A DNA stretch of 64,000 bases from Sphingomonas sp. PP-F2F-A104-K0414 (GTDB lineage: Bacteria > Pseudomonadota > Alphaproteobacteria > Sphingomonadales > Sphingomonadaceae): positions 124,001 through 188,000 of the forward strand of contig NZ_SLYD01000003.1 of assembly GCF_004340945.1 (NCBI RefSeq), written 5' to 3'. Positions within the stretch are counted from its first letter, which is position 1, and every line of letters begins with the position of its first letter. The translations under genes and the position numbers were made by a program. Shown here piece after piece: positions 59,293 through 64,000 of this stretch. The notes beneath the pieces were generated by a model that was given only the letters and a program-made list of their open reading frames with translations, searched no databases and had not been told where the DNA came from.

Positions 59293-59718
59293 TCAGGCGA
59301 GGGTGTGCTCCAGCGTGATCTCGGCGTTGAGCACCTTCGACACCGGGCAGTTCGCCTTGGCGTCCGCGGCGATCGCCTCGAATTCTTCCTTCGAGATGCC
59401 GTCGACCTTGGCGTTCAGCGTCAGCGCCGACCTGGTGATCTTGAAGCCGTCGCCGTCCTTGTCGAGCGTCACCTTGGCGGACGTCTCGAGCGTTCCCGCC
59501 TCATACCCCTTGCCGGCGAGCGCGAAGCTCAGCGCCATCGTGAAGCACGATGCATGCGCGGCCGCGATCAGCTCTTCGGGGTTGGTGCCGGGCTCGTTCT
59601 CGAACCGCGTGTTGAAGCCGTAGGGGCTGTCGGACAGCACGCCCGACTGGGTCGAGACATGGCCCTTGCCGCTCTTGCCGAGGCCTTCATACTTTGCCGA
59701 ACCGCTGCGTGTGGTCAT
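59293..59718 (-). CDS. OsmC-family organic hydroperoxide reductase
   Basis: 141 residues of the OsmC type: a SGVLSDSPYGFNTRFENEPG start region and both active-site cysteines, one in HASCFTMALSFALAG (about 58) and one in ANCPVSKVLNAEI (about 123). Thiol-based peroxidase activity against organic hydroperoxides is the family role. It stands between two glycine-zipper paralogs on the same strand. Confidence 0.9.
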   Translation of the reverse strand: MTTRSGSAKYEGLGKSGKGHVSTQSGVLSDSPYGFNTRFENEPGTNPEELIAAAHASCFTMALSFALAGKGYEAGTLETSAKVTLDKDGDGFKITRSALTLNAKVDGISKEEFEAIAADAKANCPVSKVLNAEITLEHTLA

Positions 59719-59742
59719 CGTTTTGATCCTTCATCGGACAAG

Positions 59743-59774
59743 AAAAAAGGCGTCGCGGTTTCCCACGACGCCCT
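59743..59774 (-). terminator. Rho-independent terminator after glycine-zipper paralog 3
   Basis: On the minus strand GGGCGTCG ... CGACGCC stem followed by TTTTTT, about 50 bases after the stop of the 59825-60130 gene. The clear U-run supports termination ahead of osmC. Confidence 0.8.
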
Positions 59775-59824
59775 TCCACAACGCGCAACTACCGAAATAG
59801 CGGCATTGATTTAGCCGATGAGTG

Positions 59825-60130
59825 TCAGCGGCAACGACGGTTGTTGTTGCTCGTGCCCTTGTCGATCGCGCGACCGGCGAGGCCACCGAGAACGGCGCCG
59901 CCCAGCGTGCCGACCGTGCGGTCACCGCGGGTGTCGACCGTACGGCCGAGCAGTGCGCCGCCGACGCCGCCGATGATCGTGCCGGTCGTGCCGTTGCTCT
60001 TCTTGCAGTAGACGCGGCCATCGCGACCACGCCATTCGCGACGATCGCGCGCGTCTGCCGCCGAGACGGGGACGAGCATGGTCGGCAGGACCATTGCGCT
60101 GAGGCCCATGGCCAGAACGAACTTACGCAT
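59825..60130 (-). CDS. Glycine-zipper exported protein (paralog 3)
   Basis: 101 residues, the short member of the family: signal peptide (MRKFVLAMGLSAMVLPTMLVPVSA), a short RDRREWRGRDGRVYCKKSNG segment (about 27-46) without the long R/D repeat, glycine zipper (IIGGVGGALLGRTVD...TVGTLGGAVLGGLAG) and a final RRCR. GGGAG upstream fixes ATG 60130; the open frame to 60229 is spurious. It has its own terminator. Function unknown. Confidence 0.8.
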   Translation of the reverse strand: MRKFVLAMGLSAMVLPTMLVPVSAADARDRREWRGRDGRVYCKKSNGTTGTIIGGVGGALLGRTVDTRGDRTVGTLGGAVLGGLAGRAIDKGTSNNNRRCR

Positions 60131-60327
60131 GATGTAACTCCCTAGTGAATTGATCTGCTGGTGTAACGAAGTGACTATAGCGCCAGTTGCATGAACCAAA
60201 AACAACACCGCGTTCATACTGGCGTTCATCTTCGCGGCCGGTATTCGAGCCGCTGCGTTTTCGGCGCGAGAGAGGTCATTCCGCGGTCCCGCTTTACGCT
60301 GGAAGGCAGGCCAGTTACGCCGCCGCG

Positions 60328-60966
60328 ATGTTGCCCGTGCCCTTGCCCGTCGAGATCCTGCCCGTCGCCGCGCCCTGGTTCGACTTGGCCGGGCTCGCGG
60401 TGTTCGCCGCGTCGGGTGCGCTAGCGGCCGCCAAGCGCGGCCAGACGTTCGTGACGCTCGTGTTCTTCGGGCTCATCACCGGCGTCGGCGGCGGCACGGT
60501 GCGCGACCTGCTGATCGGCGCGCCGGTGTTCTGGGTCCACGACGCACGCGCCGCCAGCGTGTGCCTGGGCGTGGCGCTGTTGATCTGGGTGACGCCCGAG
60601 CGGTGGTGGAAAGACGAAGCGCTCGGCTGGTTCGACGCGGTCGGGCTCGCGGCGTACGCGGTGTACGGCGCGGCCAAGGCGCTCGGCTACGGAGTGCCAC
60701 CGGTGCCAGCGGCGCTGATGGGGGTGATGACCGCGTGCGTCGGCGGCATCATCCGCGATGTGTTGGCGGGGGAGCCGTCGATCCTGATGCGGCCGGAGTT
60801 GTACGTGACCGCGGCGGCGCTGGCGGCAGCGAGTTATGTCGGGCTGGTGCTCCTGGGCGTGCCGCTCGGGTTGTCGGCGGTCATTGCGGCGAGCGCCGGC
60901 TTTACACTCAGAGCTGCCGCGATCCGCTTTCATCTGGCGCTTCCGGCATACGGCGGCCGGCGCTGA
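60328..60966 (+). CDS. TRIC/UPF0126-family membrane protein
   Basis: 212 residues, seven helices in two repeats, each opened by a glycine motif: GGGTVRDLLIGAP (about 52-64) and GGIIRDVLAGEP (about 138-149). This is the bacterial relative of the trimeric intracellular cation channel (UPF0126/YadS). A potassium or other cation channel or possibly amino-acid transport is proposed for family members; the function here is not proven. Start at ATG 60328 (MLPVPLPVEI); the longer open frame is not convincing. Confidence 0.85.
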   Translation: MLPVPLPVEILPVAAPWFDLAGLAVFAASGALAAAKRGQTFVTLVFFGLITGVGGGTVRDLLIGAPVFWVHDARAASVCLGVALLIWVTPERWWKDEALGWFDAVGLAAYAVYGAAKALGYGVPPVPAALMGVMTACVGGIIRDVLAGEPSILMRPELYVTAAALAAASYVGLVLLGVPLGLSAVIAASAGFTLRAAAIRFHLALPAYGGRR

Positions 60967-60968
60967 CC

Positions 60969-61232
60969 TTAACCCCGTGGTCGCTTATAGTCTTTTCGTG
61001 CAATCCGGGCCCATTCGGCACGTGTATGGCATTCCGTCACCTTGGTTGAATTGCGCACCAAACATTCTCGCGGTTCATGAAGAGACGATGTCATTCGCGT
61101 GGAGAGGCCCACGTTTCGCGTAGAAAGTACCGAATGTGTAGTTCCACTCGGCGTTCTGGCAGTCGTCTGATATGTCTGCGCAAAAGCACTTGAGGATATC
61201 ATCAGTGCGGGTATCACGATCGACTTAATCAT
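60969..61232 (-). CDS. Small exported protein, unknown function
   Basis: 87 residues: signal peptide (MIKSIVIPALMISSSAFAQ), a Ser/Thr-rich middle, and a C-terminal RECLVRNSTKVTECHTRAEW ARIARK with two cysteines. That cysteine-flanked (C..RN....CxTRAEW) ending recalls small secreted proteins common in sphingomonads. Base composition is less GC-rich than the neighbours. It is convergent with the TRIC gene, two bases away. Start (61232, 61241, or 61334) not certain. Confidence 0.6.
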   Translation of the reverse strand: MIKSIVIPALMISSSAFAQTYQTTARTPSGTTHSVLSTRNVGLSTRMTSSLHEPRECLVRNSTKVTECHTRAEWARIARKDYKRPRG

Positions 61233-61305
61233 CACATTCATCCCAGTCGTCTGATCATTCAACGCTACGTTGGGCTCGAAGTTCATCCGCTGTACAATCG
61301 TCCGA

Positions 61306-61893
61306 TTACCCCCGCACAACCCCGACATCCGCAAACCGCTTCGGCTCCACCGGTGGCACCGCAGGCTCGTTCAACTCACACTGCCAATGCCCGACATCGA
61401 TCCACTGCCCATTCTTATACCCGACCTCCCGGTACACCCCCGCGCGTCGAAACCCGACCGCCTCGTGCAGCTTGATCGACGAATCGTTCGGCAGCGCAAT
61501 CGCCCCGATCGCCTGCGTAAACCCCTGAGCCCGCAGCGTATCGATCAGCGCCTCGTACAACAGCCGCCCCGCGCCCTGGCGCTGCGCCGCATCCGCGACA
61601 TACACCGTGGTCTCGCACGCGAACCGATACGCCTCACGCTTGTGGAACGCCGAGGCATAGGCATAGGCCAGCACGCCACCTTCGCTGCCGATCGTCGCGA
61701 CCAGCCACGGGTACAGCCCGTCCGACGCCGCCATCCGCGCCCGCATCTGCCGCGCATCGGGCGCCTCGGTCTCGAACGACACTGTCCCGACCAGCACGTG
61801 CGGCGCGTAAATCGCCGCGATCGACGCCGCGTCCTCGGGGACCGCCGCCCGAATGACGATCCCGCCCCCATTGCCCGAAGCGGGGATCGCCAT
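61306..61893 (-). CDS. GNAT N-acetyltransferase (phosphinothricin/Pat-like)
   Basis: 195 residues with the GNAT fold: AAVPEDAASIAAIYAPHVLVG, YVADAAQRQGAGRLLYEALI (acetyl-CoA loop RQGAG, Q/RxxGxG/A form) and IKLHEAVGFRRAGVYREVGYKNGQWID followed by HWQ. This is the phosphinothricin/methionine sulfoximine acetyltransferase-type subgroup. The start at ATG 61893 shares one base with the sppA stop (TGATG), so it is co-translated with sppA. Natural substrate unknown. Confidence 0.88.
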   Translation of the reverse strand: MAIPASGNGGGIVIRAAVPEDAASIAAIYAPHVLVGTVSFETEAPDARQMRARMAASDGLYPWLVATIGSEGGVLAYAYASAFHKREAYRFACETTVYVADAAQRQGAGRLLYEALIDTLRAQGFTQAIGAIALPNDSSIKLHEAVGFRRAGVYREVGYKNGQWIDVGHWQCELNEPAVPPVEPKRFADVGVVRG

Positions 61894-63836
61894 CAGAACC
61901 CGATCCGCGCCAGCAGCATATCGAGCAGCTTGGCATCGCCGATCCCCGCGGCCGTCGGCCCCATCCCGCCACACTCGAGGCAGCGCGCCTGGATCGACCC
62001 CGAGGTCGCCAGCCGCTTCATGTCACCCACCGCGCGCGCAAGCATCTGGCGCCGGTCCGCCGCGACGTGCGCGAATGCATCGCCGCCACCCGCATCATCA
62101 TCGCCATCATTGCCGAAATCCTGCGCGATCGTCGCGAGGAAGCCCGGCTTCTTCTCCAGATACTCGGCATGGACCTTCGCCGGATCGAGCTTGGCGCGCT
62201 TGGCGGCCTCGTCGATCGCGTCCTGCAACGTGCCGAACCGGTCGACCAGCCCGATCTGGCGCGCGGTGCCGCCATCCCAGACACGGCCCTGGCCGATCTC
62301 GTCCACCCGCGCCGGCGTCATCTTCCGCGATGCCGCCACGCGCGAGACGAACTGGCGATACCCGTTCTCGATCCCTGCCTGCGCGATCGCATCGAACATC
62401 GGCGTGGTGCCGCCGGTGATGTCGGGCTGGCCCGACAATGGCGTGGTCTTCACGCCGTCGCTGGTCACGCCGATCTTGGCGAGCGCGTTCTCGAACGTCG
62501 GAATTACGCCGAAAATGCCGATCGAGCCGGTGATCGTGCCGGGCTCTGCGAAGATCACGTCGGCCGGCGTCGACACCCAGTATCCGCCGCTGGCCGCGAG
62601 GCCGCCCATCGACACGACGACGGGCAGCTTCTGACGCTTGGCTTCGAGGATCGCGAGCCGGATCTGCTCCGATGCCATCACCGACCCACCCGGTGAGTCG
62701 ACGCGCACTACCAGTGCCTTGAGCGTCTTCTTGGCGAGCCCGTCGAGCACCGCCTTCTCGATCGTCTTGCCAGCCGCCTTGCCGGGGCCGCTCTCGCCGT
62801 CGACGATCTCGCCGGCGATCGTGAGCACGCCGATCGAATCGCCCGCCGTGTGGAGGGGGTTGGCCTTCACCCAGGCGTCGTATTTGATCGCATTGTAATT
62901 GCCCGCCGGCTTGTTGGCGTCGCTGCCCGCGATCTCCGCCACGCGCCGCCCGAAGCTGGTGCGATCGCCGAGCTTGTCGACGATGCCTGCGCGCAGGTTT
63001 GCATCGGCGATGTTGCCATTCGCCGCGAGGATGACCTTGTCGGGTGCGCTCATGAACTGCGCGATCTGCGCCTTGGGGCGTGCTTTCGCGACGGCCTCAC
63101 GCCACTGCGCGAACAACGTGCCATACAGCGCGGTGCTGGCGGCGCGCGCGTCGTCGCTCTGGTCTGCGCGCGTGTAGGGCTCGACGAACGACTTGTAGCG
63201 GCCGACGCGGTAGACGTGCGCGTTGACCCCGAGCTTGTCGATCAGACCCTTGTAATAGAGCTGGTTGCCGCCCGGCCCCATAAAGATCGTTCCGCCCAAC
63301 GGGTTGACCCAGATCTCGCTAGCATTCGCTGCGAGGCGATAGCCGCCATCGGTGTACGCAGTCGCGTAAGCCAGCACCGGCTTGCCGCTCGCGCGCACCC
63401 GCGCCAGCGCGTCGCCGACCTCGCCAAGTGCCGCCGGATACGCACCGCCGAAGCTGTCGAGATCGAGCACCACCACCTTCACGCGCGCATCGGTACGCGC
63501 GGTGTCGATCGAGCGCACCACGTCGCGCAGGCGGAACTGCCGCGTCCGGTTCTGCCCCGAGAGTGCTGCGAACGCGGCCTGTTCCTCGGGCTGCTCGACG
63601 ATCGAGCCGTTCAGGTCGAGCACCAGGGCGCCATCCTTGATCGCCGTCGTGCTCTGCCGCGCATTGAGCGCCGCGAAGATCAGCCCGAAGAACAACAGCA
63701 TCGCGATCAGGACGAGCGCGTCCTTGATCGCCACGAGGAACTTCCACACACCGCGCACGAGCCGCCATTTCTTCCGCGGCGGGCGGGCAGGGTCGACATA
63801 GGAGGGGGCGTAGGACGGCGCAGCGGTATCGGTCAT
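61893..63836 (-). CDS. sppA: Signal peptide peptidase SppA
   Basis: Membrane-bound serine protease of the 67-kDa two-domain type, 647 residues. One N-terminal membrane helix (about 35-58), two peptidase S49 domains (about 65-300 and 335-560), catalytic Lys in RYKSFVEP (Lys215) and Ser in GGLAASGGYW (Ser416), with VDSPGGSV before it. It degrades cleaved signal peptides in the inner membrane. The tail (about 580-647) contains CLECGGMGP. Confidence 0.92.
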   Translation of the reverse strand: MTDTAAPSYAPSYVDPARPPRKKWRLVRGVWKFLVAIKDALVLIAMLLFFGLIFAALNARQSTTAIKDGALVLDLNGSIVEQPEEQAAFAALSGQNRTRQFRLRDVVRSIDTARTDARVKVVVLDLDSFGGAYPAALGEVGDALARVRASGKPVLAYATAYTDGGYRLAANASEIWVNPLGGTIFMGPGGNQLYYKGLIDKLGVNAHVYRVGRYKSFVEPYTRADQSDDARAASTALYGTLFAQWREAVAKARPKAQIAQFMSAPDKVILAANGNIADANLRAGIVDKLGDRTSFGRRVAEIAGSDANKPAGNYNAIKYDAWVKANPLHTAGDSIGVLTIAGEIVDGESGPGKAAGKTIEKAVLDGLAKKTLKALVVRVDSPGGSVMASEQIRLAILEAKRQKLPVVVSMGGLAASGGYWVSTPADVIFAEPGTITGSIGIFGVIPTFENALAKIGVTSDGVKTTPLSGQPDITGGTTPMFDAIAQAGIENGYRQFVSRVAASRKMTPARVDEIGQGRVWDGGTARQIGLVDRFGTLQDAIDEAAKRAKLDPAKVHAEYLEKKPGFLATIAQDFGNDGDDDAGGGDAFAHVAADRRQMLARAVGDMKRLATSGSIQARCLECGGMGPTAAGIGDAKLLDMLLARIGF

Positions 63837-63939
63837 GGGACGAGAGCTAGAGCAACGGGGCGCACAGGTAAATGCCCTGTATTACGCGTCCAACACAGGA
63901 AGCGTTCTAGCCCTTACATCTATCCCAATCACCACGCAG

Positions 63940-64000
63940 TCCCCCTCCCGCTTGCGGGAGGGGTTAGGGGAGGGGCGTCCCACGAGCACCCGGCCAAGAA
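63940..64000. repeat. Palindromic repeat, family R5 (cut by window end)
   Basis: CCCCCTCCCGCTTGCGGGAG GGGTTAGGGGAGGGGCGT, the left half of an R5 copy like 45591. The right half is outside the window. The 63837-63939 stretch before it shows nothing else. Confidence 0.7.

Overview
The window looks like a chromosomal segment from an alphaproteobacterium of the Sphingomonas type. The evidence is very high GC with strong GC-ending codon bias, sphingomonad-style gene content (ATP12 chaperone, SspB ClpXP adaptor, OpgD/OpgH glucan genes, MprF with a VirJ-type partner, R/D-rich glycine-zipper proteins), and many GC-rich palindromic repeats between genes. No replication origin, integrase, transposase, CRISPR array, rRNA or tRNA gene was recognised. 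It reads as ordinary core chromosome with a few accessory spots.

Layout. 1-3.4 kb: kdpD-kdpE potassium sensor pair. 3.6-7.3 kb: small membrane protein, then the osmoregulated periplasmic glucan genes opgD-opgH. 7.4-14.1 kb (minus strand): efflux operon marR, FUSC pump, DUF1656 protein, HlyD adaptor, NodT-type outer membrane channel, DHA2 MFS pump. 14.3-15.9 kb: ModE-type regulator and thymidylate kinase. 15.9-19.6 kb: virJ-DUF2147-mprF lipid-aminoacylation cluster. 19.9-26 kb: chorismate mutase, polyprenyl diphosphate synthase, glycine-zipper protein, CDF metal exporter, mutS. 26-34.6 kb: malic enzyme, two SDR genes, GPH transporter, M1 aminopeptidase, CHAP protein. 34.9-43.5 kb: msrB, P450, ABC export pair, queG, an AT-richer membrane gene, lipoprotein plus EI24 gene, adenosine kinase. 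43.6-49.3 kb: amino-acid permease and the his cluster (hisB, hisH, hisA, hisF, a 63-residue protein, hisE) with a HIT protein. 49.4-52.7 kb: sspB, fumC, two tiny membrane genes, gmk. 52.8-57 kb: ATP12, small membrane protein, HAD phosphatase, DUF1440, rluC-like, crcB. 57.3-63.8 kb: envelope small-protein region with OsmC, a TRIC/UPF0126 protein, GNAT and sppA.

The most striking non-genic feature is the density of inverted repeats. One element of about 105 bp (called R1 here) occurs in eight full copies and one half copy. At least seven other palindromic families are interleaved with it. One R1 copy lies in the 5' region of the NodT-type gene, and two other repeats lie inside the his operon. 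Several gaps are almost entirely repeat.

Functionally the window is weighted to the cell envelope: periplasmic glucans, efflux, aminoacyl-phosphatidylglycerol, small lipoproteins and glycine-zipper proteins. Core metabolism (his, fumC, maeB, gmk, tmk, ispB) and repair (mutS, msrB, osmC) make up the rest. I found no clear new defence or biosynthetic system. The best leads are the two-pump efflux operon, the YC...CR glycine-zipper family, and the repeat elements. All calls are from reading the sequence; no database search was run.
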